The notes below the pieces were generated by a model, which was not told the origin of the DNA, made no database searches, and was given only the letters and a program-made list of their open reading frames with translations. Below are positions 22,458 to 34,353 of a DNA stretch of 64,000 nucleotides, piece by piece (position 1 is the stretch's first letter; each line of letters begins with the position of its first letter). This DNA comes from Diatrype stigma (taxonomy: Eukaryota; Ascomycota; Sordariomycetes; Xylariales; Diatrypaceae). Position numbers and translations under genes: made by a program. Location of the stretch: assembly GCA_022225965.2 (NCBI GenBank), contig JAKJXP020000050.1, positions 186,001 to 250,000 of the forward strand, read 5' to 3'.

Positions 22458-22969
22458 ATAGGCGGCACCACCATAGGACCAGGTGCCATTCAGCCAACCT
22501 CCTTATCAACAACTGGCATACGATGGAAGAGCTCGGTGGGATAGGCTGGGCTGAAATAGGAGTTGGGCCACTGAGACAAGATGGTAGATGTGCGCTAAAT
22601 TTGAGAGGATCTGGCGAAGAGAAGAATGCGAGTAAACAGTTGGTTCACGCCCGATAATTTAATTTTCTTACTCCATCGCACATTGGCATTACTCCCGTGC
22701 AATTACCATTCAATTCAGATCAAACGTGTCTCCAATGGTGTATAGCTATCAGTGGCAATGACTTCTAACAGGCTTCTTGATACGTGGATGTAGGCAGTTC
22801 AGGGGTAAACAACCCTGACAATGTAACAGTGCATACAATATAGGTTTAGCAAGACTCTCTCATAAAGACCTAATGCACTCAAATCATTTCTGCATTTCAA
22901 ATTGGAGACAGCGTTCATCATATCCGAAGATGGTTTCTTCCGTATCTAGGCGTGTCTATGTCTACCATA
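22458..22969. other. Intergenic, nothing recognised
   Basis: 3' regions of two convergent genes. No repeat, RNA gene or motif seen. Confidence 0.5.
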
Positions 22970-23425
22970 TTACAAAGACCACCCCTTATCCTTCTCCGTC
23001 GGGTCCTTCTTCCGCCGGAAGTACCGGGACTTCTTGTCCGCCGGCCAGAGTTGGACGAATCTTTCGAACTCTGCGACAGGGTCGATGGCAGGGTCGTTGG
23101 GTAGAGTTTCGGCACATCCAGCGCAAATGCGCCGGCTGGCGTCCTTCATATCCATGCCATCGACGAGGCATTTCATACACAGACTAGCCAGCTTCTCCTC
23201 GCTGAGCCCCTTGCAGCACTTCGGCAGGGACATCCCCGGCACATACGGTTTTCCCTTCAGACTCTTCCGGGCCGCCGGGCAAAACGTGTTCCACATGTAC
23301 GCAGTGAAGGTGGGCCGACATTTTCCACGGTTGACGCAGAAGTGGTAGCCACTCCTCACCAGAGAAGGGCACCCGCAGGCAAAATTCATACCAGAGTATG
23401 GACACATTATTTCAGTCTTCGTCAC
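22970..23425 (-). CDS. Cysteine-rich hypothetical protein
   Basis: 151 residues, single exon, GC-rich coding composition. There are 15 or so cysteines spread over the first 110 residues (MCPYSGMNFACGCPS, HFCVNRGKC, NTFCPAARKS, PKCCKGLS, LCMKC, ICAGC). The last third is charged and ends in a Lys-rich tail (YFRRKKDPTEKDKGW). No signal peptide is seen, so it is probably intracellular with metal-bound cysteines, although a short missing first exon cannot be excluded. Family not recognised. Convergent with the small secreted protein at 22164. Confidence 0.6.
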   Translation of the reverse strand: MTKTEIMCPYSGMNFACGCPSLVRSGYHFCVNRGKCRPTFTAYMWNTFCPAARKSLKGKPYVPGMSLPKCCKGLSEEKLASLCMKCLVDGMDMKDASRRICAGCAETLPNDPAIDPVAEFERFVQLWPADKKSRYFRRKKDPTEKDKGWSL

Positions 23426-23840
23426 AAACCTTTTTCTTTCTGCAACTCGAAATATGCAACGTGCGTGGCGGCCTTTGAAATGCCACCTTCATGGGAAGCT
23501 CGAGCTAGTTTTAAATAGGCCCATATAACTCCCCTTTGTTTCACCAACAACGTGGCTCATCATGAGAATAAAGAGCCATTCACGTGTTCGCATGGTGATG
23601 CTTTGTGTGTGGAGTTTCTGAAGGCATTGTATATGATAACAATGTTGCAATCCGTGAACATACGGTCTGTTATTCATCGTCGAATGGTAAGCAACACAAC
23701 AGGGACATTTATGATTGTTTGACGCAAAATGATTCTTCGTGTATAGTCGAGTAGCAACCAAGTGTTAGCTAAACTCCTTGGTCCTAGATTTATTGTTGAT
23801 ATGGCAAGTCTTGTACTTAGTATCAAACCAAACAATTCCC
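23426..23840. other. Intergenic, nothing recognised
   Basis: About 0.4 kb between two minus-strand genes; should contain the terminator of the protease-side gene order and the promoter for 22970-23425. No specific motif seen. Confidence 0.4.
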
Positions 23841-25520
23841 TCAAAATAGATCTAGAAACAGAAGTAGGACCAGGGACGTGGCAAATGAACCGAATGGGCC
23901 AGCGGACAGCCTCAGTCCGGTATTCCCATCGTTTCCACCGTTACCATTATTACCTTCATCACCGTTGCTACCAGTGCTATTGTCGCTACCGGTGCTGTTG
24001 TCGCTACCTGTGCCATTGTCGCTGCCGTTGCCACCGTTATTACCGTTATCTCCAACTTTCTCTTGAGTCGTATTACAGCTCCCCTTCATGCCAGAAACTC
24101 CGCCATCGGCAATAGCCTGCTCTGTTACGCCGCAGTTTTGGTATGCCGCTATGGAGATCTCCATATTGGTCTGGTCGAACACCACATAAGTACTCCTGAG
24201 AAAGGAGTCCCCCAGGAGCGATATCCCCTCGGTAGAAGGAAGAGCGCCGAACAGACAGACATTTTCGCCTGCTTCTATGATAAAGTCGTAATATGGAATG
24301 CTAATAGTGAAGTTTCCAAAGTCGAAATTGTACGCGGTATCGTTAACCCTGTGCGAGCAGTCAACAATGACCTGGCCTTCTTGGGTGGTTTCACCGTCGA
24401 GTTCCTTGGTCATAGTGTCGATTATAGGCTGTGGCAAGGAGCACAACGACGAACCGGTGTCTATAACTACCGGTATTGAAGAGTTGTTGTACGTGTGAGA
24501 GGTGCCATTGGACGCAGTGCTGATAGAGTTCAGTTGAACCCAATACCTAAAATAGGGGTAGTCATCCCACCACCATGTTAGCTCCGCTAATCTCCGTGCC
24601 TACCACACCTAACAAGCAAGGTTTCACTTCACAGCATACCGATAGAGGCTTTCACCGTTCTGGCGACCGAGAATCGGCAATGTTGTGAGAGACCCGCTGA
24701 ACTTGCTCGTGTCGATTCCACCGAAGCTGATGACGCTCTCTTCGGAATTCGCGCTGCCGAGGGCGACCGAGAACGCTCTGGACTGCGTGGCCCCCTGCAA
24801 GTACAACTCGTCGATGAAGTTGCTATACGTGAGGTCAGATTCCGATGTGTTCCCGCCGAAACTTAGGCCCAGGATCCCCTCGTTGATATCCTGGCTCCGA
24901 GTCGAGACACCGAATCGCACGTCTGTCAGATTTATAGCTAGGTAGACCATCAGCACGGATCTATGGAATACCCAGCTAGTTGCTCGAGAGTAACTAACAA
25001 CTATTTGGTAGCGCGATGTTGTCTTTCACATAATGAATTGATGTCCATCCAATGCCATATGGAATAGTACTCGAGAGATTCAGGTATGTGAAAGTGGAAG
25101 ATCCATTGGGGGCATAGAAGCCATAATCTATACACTGTTGGATCAGTGATGAGTCACTGGCATCTTTACAAACTGGGTCGACCCAGAGCTCGCTAGAGCC
25201 AGTGTCAATAGCGACCTTCACAGCCTGCCCTGGAGTTCCAATTCCCACTGTAATAACGTCAGATTAGATCTAAAATGCTCTTTCCCGGATAGTAGAAGGG
25301 GCTTACGCTGTATGAGATAGGCAAACTCATTAACATCGTACAAAGGTACTTCAGTGTCGTCTTGCCGCTTCGGTATGCTGAGGAGTCTAGGCTCACGAGA
25401 AGCAGGTAGCGATAGAAATCCCGCATGCCGTCTTGGTGCTGATATGGCTATGCTCGAAGCCACTAAAGCCAGATGGAATAGAAATAGAGTAACCATTATG
25501 AATGAACATATGCAATTCAC
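23841..25520 (-). CDS. GPI-anchored-type pepsin-like aspartyl protease
   Basis: Four exons (25520-25307, 25247-24999, 24922-24640, 24546-23841) join in phase to 483 residues. Both catalytic motifs of family A1 are present: DTGSSELWV with Asp86 and IDTGSS with Asp278. A signal sequence (LFLFHLALVASSIAISA) and a propeptide ending near KRQ, a Kex2-like site, precede them. After the catalytic domain comes a Ser/Gly/Asn-rich tail with a degenerate hexapeptide repeat (SDNSTG) and a final hydrophobic stretch (FATSLVLLLFLDLF), the layout of a GPI attachment signal as in yapsins and related wall proteases. Such enzymes act at the cell surface on wall proteins or host proteins. The second intron donor (GTTAGT at 24998) was chosen by phase. 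The flap region after YGIG looks shortened compared with typical family members. Confidence 0.92.
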
Positions 25521-26922
25521 TCATCATGACGTGAAACTGTCAAAACGTTCAGAGTAGGTAAACATGGGAAGCCATCCTTTACATAAAGGAAGCACTCATG
25601 GGCCCTTTCCCCACCATTCTAACTTTTCCAGGCTTCACCGTCCGAAGATTCAATCCAATTCCCGTGTGAAGTAGATAAATACCTTATACCGAAGATACAT
25701 ACTGAAGCGCGGCTAAGCTAGTGCTCTTAGAAGCCGTGAAGGATCGATAAGGACGGATGACAGGTCGACGGTATGAGTCGTGACCTGAACCGTATTGATC
25801 TCGTCCAGCCTAAATCCAAACCCAATTCGGACGATTTCGGACGAACCCCAGATGATGGGGTTAGAAGAAAACATACACGCAATGCCTTCAGCGTGGGTTC
25901 AGCCCATATTGTGTAAGGCTTACGAGACTAGAGGCGAAGTACAACGTAAAATCAGGAATAATCCCGAGTCTATGGCTGCCACACACATGATTGATCAGCG
26001 ATGAGATTAGGTTCAGCCGGGCGATATCTAGCGGAAAGTATATTGGCTATTGGTTCTTGTCAATGTGGAATCTTTGACGCCGGGAGGTACCCGATGCAGC
26101 CTCAAAGCTTCTTGGCTGCTACGCCGCTCGAATGGACCTAAGTATGCAAGAAATCTATGCAAGAACGGCACAGATTGGGACCACCAGATATGCTGAAGTA
26201 AGAGAGCTCATGGTGTGTGCAATGGGCTATCAGAGTAGGTAGCCTAAGGTAGGCAGTAATTATCATCTGGCATTTGTGTTGAGACTATACTTTATTGTAT
26301 CCACAGGGCTTTTTTTTACATAGCTGTCTAGGGTATGACGCCCCATAAAAGAAAGGGGGGAGTGGTTGGTGTGGCGTTAAGTAGGGTTACGTGGGCACGT
26401 CTGCTCAATATCGCAGGATTTAACTTGTCGAATAGGAGGGCAACTTAGGTGTGTTATAACACACCTAGTATACAGCAATTAGGGGTCCATTCCCTGACGC
26501 AGTTGTCACGTGATTTAGTCCCTAGATAAACAACCCGCGAAAGCATGCTACAGCACGCTTCAGAACTTCAACAATACACACTTCAATTATCACTCCTTAT
26601 ATCTAACACAACTTGATACAGTACCTAGTAAGAACAGGTAAAGTTAGGAATTCGTTTCTGAAAATATTCAGCTATGAAGATTCTAGGAAAGTCGTTAGGG
26701 CCATCCATAATCCGTTCATATCGCCATCGAGCCGTCGGGCCTCCGGGCATCTTTCCAAAGGAAAAATGCTCTCGTTTAAAAAGTCACATAACCACCCCAT
26801 GACTGAAAACGCAAAAGGGAAGAAAAGGAAAGAAACAAGACGTTTTGAGACTCCGGCTACTAACTCCCGCTAATCGTTCAAATAACCCAACCGTGAAAGC
26901 TTGAGACTGAAGCTGCTTGATG
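25521..26922. other. Intergenic with a perfect 22-base palindrome
   Basis: 1.4 kb without a convincing gene. The frame at 26613-26873 is basic and lacks splice partners or motifs. A palindrome at 26446-26467 is listed separately. Confidence 0.45.
26446..26467. repeat. Perfect 22-base palindrome
   Basis: TAGGTGTGTTATAACACACCTA reads identically on both strands apart from length limits; the half site is TAGGTGTGTTA. It lies about 480 bases beyond the 3' end of the flavin monooxygenase gene. It could be a dimeric regulator site or a hairpin terminator. Confidence 0.6.
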
Positions 26923-29386
26923 CTAGGCCCTTTCTTGACCCCTTTTGTTGATCTCCTCTCTCCAATACCAGAATGCAACTGCTGCGGCTCCTGGACCAGC
27001 GACGAGGAACGCAAGAACGATCAGCGATACGTGCAGCAGCAAGCGCTGCCCGATCTGGTGATAATGTCTGACTTCCAAGTAAACTGCCACCAACCAGACC
27101 AGTTCGGCGATGCGTGCCGGTAAAAAAAACAACAGGGTGTTGTTCTTGAATTGCCAGGCCAGGCTTGCTAGGTGAAGCAGAGTCAAAACAGCAAACATGA
27201 ATTTGTAGCTTGCCCGAAGATGCTTGAGGTACTTCTCTCCGAAGAACTTGTCTTGCTCGCCGGGCATCAAAGAGGCAATCAACGGTATCAATGCCGTACA
27301 TGTTGCCGCTGGCCATGGCGGCATGTTGCCGGTCCAGGCCAGGAAAGAAGCCGTGTCGAAATTGCTTCCGAAAGCCCCGAAAGCTCCCGGGAGAAGATAC
27401 AACAGAACAACTGCTGGTAATATGACCTTGGCTGCCGGCAGGATCATTGGGCGGCTAAGGGCTGTGTACTGCATGCGCCCGTGGCTGGATGAGACCCAGA
27501 GGTTGGTCAGGTAAAAGAAAGGAGCCACGACCGAGAATCCGACGAAGTCCACAAGCAATGCCCAGATCAAGGGCCACTGCAGGAGAGATGTTTTGTTAAT
27601 CCGCCGCCAACCTTCGATTAACATGATGATCAATGTGCCTGACATGTCCAGTCTGAACAGTCCGTCTGCTCGGGCCAGCCGGGAATCGTGCTGTGTTCCC
27701 CCATCTGCCGATCTCGCGCTCCACGCTGAGCCCACGGCCCAAACCGCGCATAGAATCAGGGCTACGTAAGCAAGACATTTCACTAGCCATCGAACAGGGG
27801 AGAAGGGGATCCGGCGCTCATCGTCGAATCCGACCAGGCATCTCCTTCCTGGCCTCGGGACCGCCTCGAGACACGGTCCAGGTCTCACCCCGTTCAAGAA
27901 CTGCGACAGGATGAAATCGAAGCCAATCCGCGGAACCACGTGCACCACGACGAACTTCAGCAACGGGTTCTTCCACGAATGCATGCTCTGCGTGAAGAAT
28001 GACTCGTTCATGAGGGTTCTCGATCTTGATTCGCGCGATTTCTGCGTCTCGTCGAAAATTTCGTGGATCTGTGCGGCGTCTAGGGAAGGCGAGACGTTCG
28101 CATCCAGCCGTTTCATTAGATTGTTGACGAGGACGACCACGTCTTCTATGCCCATCATCGCGCCTTGTCCGGTGACTACGTGGAGCTATAGGATCCTTAT
28201 TTTAGTACGTGGAAAACCTGGATAGTGGTTATAGGGGTCTTCGTATATGTGACTTACCTTGTGGGCAGCATCTCCCAAGGTGATTATCCTGCCGAAGTGC
28301 CATTTCGGAAACACGTAGCCCTCGAGATGGACAAGGACGGTGCGTATCTTAGAGCTGTACAGCTTCCCGAACGTTATGTCGTGTTGGATTATATCGTCCC
28401 AATGCTCTTGCACCATCTTGTCGTGGTCAGCCTGCTCGAACTCACGAATCTCGTTCCCCTTGAGCTCCTTAGGCAATGCCTTGTTCAAGAAGAAGTACTT
28501 CCTAGAGGGCCCCCCGCTCAGTAGTCCGAAAGATCCGCCGTAGTTTAAGGTGCTATTGGCGCTTCCAGTCGTGATTCGTGGGTCCGACAGCGTAGAGATG
28601 CCAAACAAGGTGATCCAGTTGCACTTGATGTCTGTTCAGAAGTCAGAAGATAGGGACCAAAAGTTTCGTGCATAAGGGGTGGGGGGTCAGACGGTCAATC
28701 TCATTGTCGCTGAAATATCCGGGCGCTGTAGCTTTCGCGATCCGCCACATCTGATCACGAACGAAGCTATGGACACCGTCCGCGCCGACAAGTATATCTC
28801 CTTTGAACTGCCTCCCATCACTAATGGTGACATGTACGCCGGAGGGGCCTTCATCCGCATATTCGATCCGTGCGCCTAGTAATCGAGTAAGTATATTATA
28901 GTCACAGGACGAATTTTTCCAATGTCGCGCACCTGTTATCACTTTCTCCTTGTGCTCAATGTGCTTATATAGGATGCGTAGAAGCTCCTGCCGGTCAAGG
29001 ACGACCATTGGGTAGCCAATGACTCGCTCCAAGATGTCCGAGAAGTCGCTATTCCTGCTTTGTAGTTCACCGTTCGGCCACCAGTTGCTCATCTCCTGCA
29101 CGGGGGCGGTCGCTGTCGCCATGATGTCATCGTAGAGGCCTAGCTGGTCCAGTACCCGGAACCCGTTGGCGTTGCATACGATGCCGGCGCCGACCTCCGG
29201 GGCGATCTCGTCGTGAGCCTCCAGAACGACGAAGTCTATCCCGACCTTTTGCAGCATCAGGGCCAAGGAGAGGCCTGTGATGCTCCCACCACCGATGATG
29301 ATCCGCGGCGGCGCCTGGAGCTTCGCATTTCCGTCGGATTCGATGCCGTAGTCCATGATCGGTCGTTGCCCCTGCTTAGTCGTCAC
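26923..29386 (-). CDS. FAD-dependent monooxygenase with C-terminal polytopic membrane domain
   Basis: Three exons (29386-28693, 28631-28258, 28185-26923) join in phase to 776 residues. The N-terminal half is a group A flavin monooxygenase of the PaxM/salicylate hydroxylase type: Rossmann fold GGGSITG at 32-38 with Glu56 at the end of the second strand, a DG motif (GDILVGADGVHS), and GDAAHK at 351-356. From about residue 470 the chain holds seven or eight hydrophobic helices (for example WLVKCLAYVALILCAVWAV, WALLVDFVGFSVVAPFFYL, FLPARIAELVWLVAVYLEV). Classical PaxM-like epoxidases are about 470 residues, so roughly 300 residues are extra. The enzyme probably hydroxylates or epoxidises a lipophilic, perhaps prenylated, substrate at the ER membrane. 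The first donor is GTCTGA, weak but phase-correct. No prenyltransferase or synthase is adjacent, so the product is unknown. Confidence 0.88.
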
Positions 29387-32300
29387 GAAGGTGGGAAACC
29401 AGGACAGAGAAGCTAGCGAAAGCGTAGTCCTATGTAGTGTAAGGCAATGGTTCTTGTACTAGTCCAGGAACTCGATCGGGTCGTGATTCGGCGCGCGTGA
29501 TTCGGAGCCGGCTACTTATCCCCCTACCTATAACTATGTAAGGACAGCCAACAGCATATGAGTGCGGCCCGCTGCCACGAGCCTATGATGGGACAGCCCG
29601 ATACTTATGACGGGTACTGAAGTCCCCGCAAAGGCCGGCAGAGACGGACACTGGGTCTATACGCATCATCGGTAAGTCTGTCAGGGTATATTATCATACG
29701 CATGCCGAGCTACATAGAGCTATGCAATGTACTCAAGGGATCCTTCGTCACAATCCAGCCAAATAGCGTATCCTAATTTGTGTCGTCCCTCTTTTCCCCC
29801 TCCCGCCCCCCCCCTTCACCTGTCTCCCTCGCCAACCAGACGATAGCCCGCACCGCAGCAGTTCTGTAACGCAGACCATACCACCATGTGCCTGTCTGCA
29901 TGGATGCTATCCGTTCCCAAGCCGGCTTTCGCAAGGTGCACACGTGTCAGTGGCCATTCCGAGACTGGCATGAAAATGGTATGCATAAGCTCATCGCTAC
30001 CTATCTATATTGGGCATACTGGCTTACTAGATACCACATACGTACCAGATAAATGGTCCCTCGAGTTCTTCCACCCCCAGGCTAGTGCAATGTGCACCCT
30101 CAGGGGTACGACCCCAGGCGAGCGGCTTAGTGTGAGCGGTGGCCCCATACCCCCCGATTATCGACTGAATGAGGCTAATGATTATGAACACTCTGACCTT
30201 CGATTGAACCATTTCTTTTCTGATCTGGATTGATTTGATTTCGATCAATATTTCCCGAAGCTCACAGGAAAAAAATAACGCTGGAGAAACCTTTCAAATA
30301 TCTCCAGCCTTGCCCAAACCAGACCAGCAGCACTGCTAGCCTCCCTTGGTTATTTTCTAGTCTTGTACGGATAACTAGTTGCGTAGTGTGGCCGGCCTAC
30401 TATAAGATGTAAGCTAGATCCTGGTAGATTCGCTCGTGAATTGTGAAGGCGTCCGAGACTAAGCTAGACTGGACTAGCATCGCAGACTAAATCCTATGCA
30501 GACATAGACATATAAATTATTAGATACCCTCATGCGTATAAGCAATAGTCTTTGGGTTATGTGTCCTTCGTACTACATTATAACCCGCGGCTTGTAGCGA
30601 AGGAAGAGGTAGTCTACGTAGAGAAGCACGAGAAGATGCCCCGGTCCCTTGCTGTGTAGCTCAGGGAACGGGCCAGGTCACACAACGAGACCCCTACCTG
30701 TTCTCGGAGTCCAGTACCGAATCAGAACTTCAGAGGTCAGGTTAAACCCAGCTTTCTGGTCGTTGCTTTTAGGTTGCTCACGGACCAGGTTCACTTCTGT
30801 TTTCCTAGGGACGTTGGTAGGTTACAGTGACGCAGGGCATACGCAGGGCAATTCCCCGGATGAGGCGCAAACCGGCAGCACCGAAAAGGTGGTTTGTTTG
30901 GTAATGGACATGTAAAAATGAAGAAGTCGAGAGATTGGTTTCCATGGGCCCAGCTTTTAGGGTGGGAAGCTTGACAATCTCTCGTGCCTCTTTCGGCTCC
31001 ATCGGCTCATAGCAACGGACTACGTAGTATGTGCGGTATTTACCCCGTAGGATTCGCGCGAGTATGCGGCGCATGCAAAGGGATTTGTGCACGTAGGAGC
31101 GGCATGAATTAGCTAACGACGCCGCCGCTCAGCGCAGCCCACTGCATATCAAAGAGCGGTTTGAGTCAGCTAGTCGACTTGGGCACGGCGACCTATGTAT
31201 TTCTTAGACTTCCCAGGAAAGAAGTACGCCGCGGCTGCATGTCTCTATCTCATCACTACATGGTTCGAGCATTGGATTTCGATTGGATACCAATGCTTGG
31301 CACGCCGATCTCCGAGGAAATACCAGGTTTTCGACTTGAGATGGCACACTCTACCTAGATGATATGTCGACACCAACGATGGTGTTATAGTCAGCACTGT
31401 TTAGCTGACCTTAGCTGACTGCATCTGCCATCTATAGTTGAAGCGGCGTCTGCAGAATGGTTGCTGCATCACCGTCACTGACTGACACTGAATCATTGAC
31501 AGTGCTAGTCGACCCCACTACATGATACGATACCTCACGATGAGGTGGGATGAGGACCTCATCCCTGAGGATGCAGCGGGAATATACATCGATGATAACT
31601 ATAAGGATAATCCTAATACGGTTAACGGCCTGCAGTAATTCTCTGTTTATACACATGCCATTCTCAAATCGGCAGAGTCTCTCTCTATTTGGCAGACCGA
31701 TGATCAAATCAGGTAGGCTGCAGTTTAGTGCAGGGCCCATGCAGAATAGAGCAGTACTGGACCCGAGCAGACGGCGTTATCACCTGTATTATATTATGGT
31801 GACCCTTTTTTATTTTCTGTTCTCCGCGATTAGGCCATTACCTATTTCCATGATCCTTCATCATGCCTCGTCGCAGATTTAACTGCCCTTGGTTTTTGCC
31901 AATCCTAGAGAAACCACAGCGTTAGCAATATATCCCAAACAATGTAAGATCGTTAACGCATGCGAGGGGGTAGTGGTCTTATTTTCTATTTCTACATGAT
32001 AGGGGCCAGGATTCGCTCAAATCTCGCAGCTCAACGCCGATTCATGAACCCCGAAAGGCAGTTTCATATTACAGGACGCCAATGTCCAAATCTTTTGGTC
32101 ACATGCATGATCGTCTTATGATATATCTCTTTTCAGAGTGTAGCTCCAGCCTCAAGCCCAATGGGAAGCAGATATTTCATGGGGGTAATCAAGCGAGTTC
32201 GGACTATATGAAGCCCTTTTGCGAATGGCAACGAATAGATGGGCGGACAACCAGACATATAAAGTACCTTGCAGGATCATTGGACCACCTGTCTCCACAA

Positions 32301-34353
32301 TGTGTTGCATAACACTATCCCGCCTACACCATCTTGAGCTGCTCCGCTATGATCTGATGGCCTGCTGGCTGACATTGCATGGGCTTTACAACATCATTGG
32401 CTAGATCGGCTCCTAGAAACCACTGCATTATGTCGTCCCCAGCAGATCCTGCTTGATCTCAGGTGTTACTTCAATGGTACCTAAATGATACCATAGATCT
32501 CCCATATCTACCACCAATACAGTATGTAGCAGTTCTAGTTACGCAGAACTCGGGATGGAGTGAATGCCAGTATGTCTTGTTACTTGTGTTTTCTGCGATT
32601 TCCATTAAACGTGAACTAAGCGATCTTGGTAAGCGTTGCGGCCTTCGTCGGGGCCACTATTTTAGCTACATATTTGATGCTGAAACTAGTTATAAGGCAA
32701 GGACCTTCCATAGTATGACTATATCAGGGTACAGTTACTAGTCATGAGGCACAGTCTCTAGCCTGTGGATATGGTGATTTCTACATAGTAAAAGATAAAG
32801 GATGCCCCAGCGAACGATGCATGTTGGTGAGTGAGGCATTCTATGTACATGATGCTGGGTCACTAGGCGTGGTCATACTACGGCGCCTGCATTCGCATCA
32901 CACCGCAGGTAAAACCAGCCATCGACCCCGAGATTGGGTTGGTTCCTGCCTTCCCCATATGCCATATGCAATAACTCCAAGAGCAGCATGCACGATTCGA
33001 TTGGGGTATGTGCCATGCCAAATTTTGTGGGCATCGGCTCCTCGTCGAGTCGATTTCATGTCTTTCCGGTCACCCATGGTATCGTCCCTAATACTCGACC
33101 AACCATGGTTGTATCGATACAATTCACGATACAAAAGGTCCGGTTCACTGGCTTCCGCTCTTTCTCTCATGATCCTATCATCTATAACTACATTGGATGT
33201 ATCACGGTAGGTTATGCATGTGGATATGAGCGACCAGAGGCCAGGATTTATGATTGGGCAACACTACTTTGGCTCCGTTAGTGTAATATGCCTCCAATTC
33301 CCATGCCAGATGTGTCAAAGACAAGTCTTTGAGAGAGAGCAGTTGATCCGATGTTGTGCCCATACCATACGATCCTCGAGAATCGCCATATGAAATCGTC
33401 GTAATATCGTGGTGAAGTTCCTCAATACAGAGCTGCAGTTGCTCATATATAAGAGATATCTAATCAATCGTATCGTATACGAGGTCAGAAATCGAGCAAA
33501 GACACGCGCGTCACCCAAATGACGCGATAACATGGTTTGATACACTGAGTTCAACTCAATTTGTTCCCCCTTTGTCATTCGTTCTCGTACGAAGGTAGAC
33601 TTCGACTACACTAAACAGGCTATTTAAATATACTTTTACCGGAAGTCGGGACACAAACCATAGAGAAAGTTTATCGAGAAACACTAAATGAACTATACCT
33701 TACAGCCTCATGGATGTGCCACAATGTCTAGCAGGTTGCAACTTTGAAGTTCATTGTGGCTGAAGGCCCAATGTTGCTAGCACAATGGTCTTCTTGAAAA
33801 TGAGGTACGGCTAATGTACGCATGGGAAAAATTTCTGTCAACATGCACGAGCGGCTAAGGTGCCCTGTATCCCAAATTAATTCTTACTGAAAGTGACGCC
33901 AATGGGGACTGCGAATTGCTACTCATATCTCAGTATGTACTTCTTAGCCAAATCCTAGGGCGATGGCTTAGCGACCACGCCATATCGAACAGAGTCCAAT
34001 ACATTCGGGGCTATACAATCTTGATTCCAAGGCGTTGGCTCACTTCTTATACTTCCTTTACCGCGTTATGCTAGCTTTTGATGAGTATCTAAGCTTCAAC
34101 CTCAAACAACGGGCTGCATGCGTAGTAATGCTAGCTGATTCGCCCCCTGACTGTAGTATAGAGTTGTTTTAGTGAATCACATATAAAATTCTCATTCTCA
34201 TCATGATCTGGAGATGGCCCAGAGAATTCTTTTGCCAAGCGCACCAAGCTTGTTCGCATTTTCGAGTCCATGTCAAACTTGTCCCAGACGCTTGTGAACT
34301 TGTCTTGAAGAGAACCCAGGAACACACCCAGAACAAGAAGAAAAATCTTTCAT
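29387..34353. other. 5 kb gene-poor stretch
   Basis: Base composition is ordinary and there is no RIP, yet no frame is convincing. Candidates at 29886-30233, 30805-31092, 31432-31740 and 32821-33210 lack motifs, signal peptides or splice partners. A 10-base inverted repeat (CGAGAGATTG at 30927 with CAATCTCTCG at 30974) is noted. It may hold decayed genes or non-coding transcripts. Confidence 0.45.

Noticed and set aside
26613..26873. 86-codon plus-strand frame
   Set aside because: Basic, no motif, no good start context, no splice partner.
29886..30233. 115-codon plus-strand frame
   Set aside because: Mixed composition without domain, signal or repeat features; kept only as a note within the gene-poor stretch.
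30640..30720. Possible tRNA suggested by TAGCTCAGGG at about 30656
   Set aside because: No acceptor stem, anticodon arm or B box can be drawn around it.
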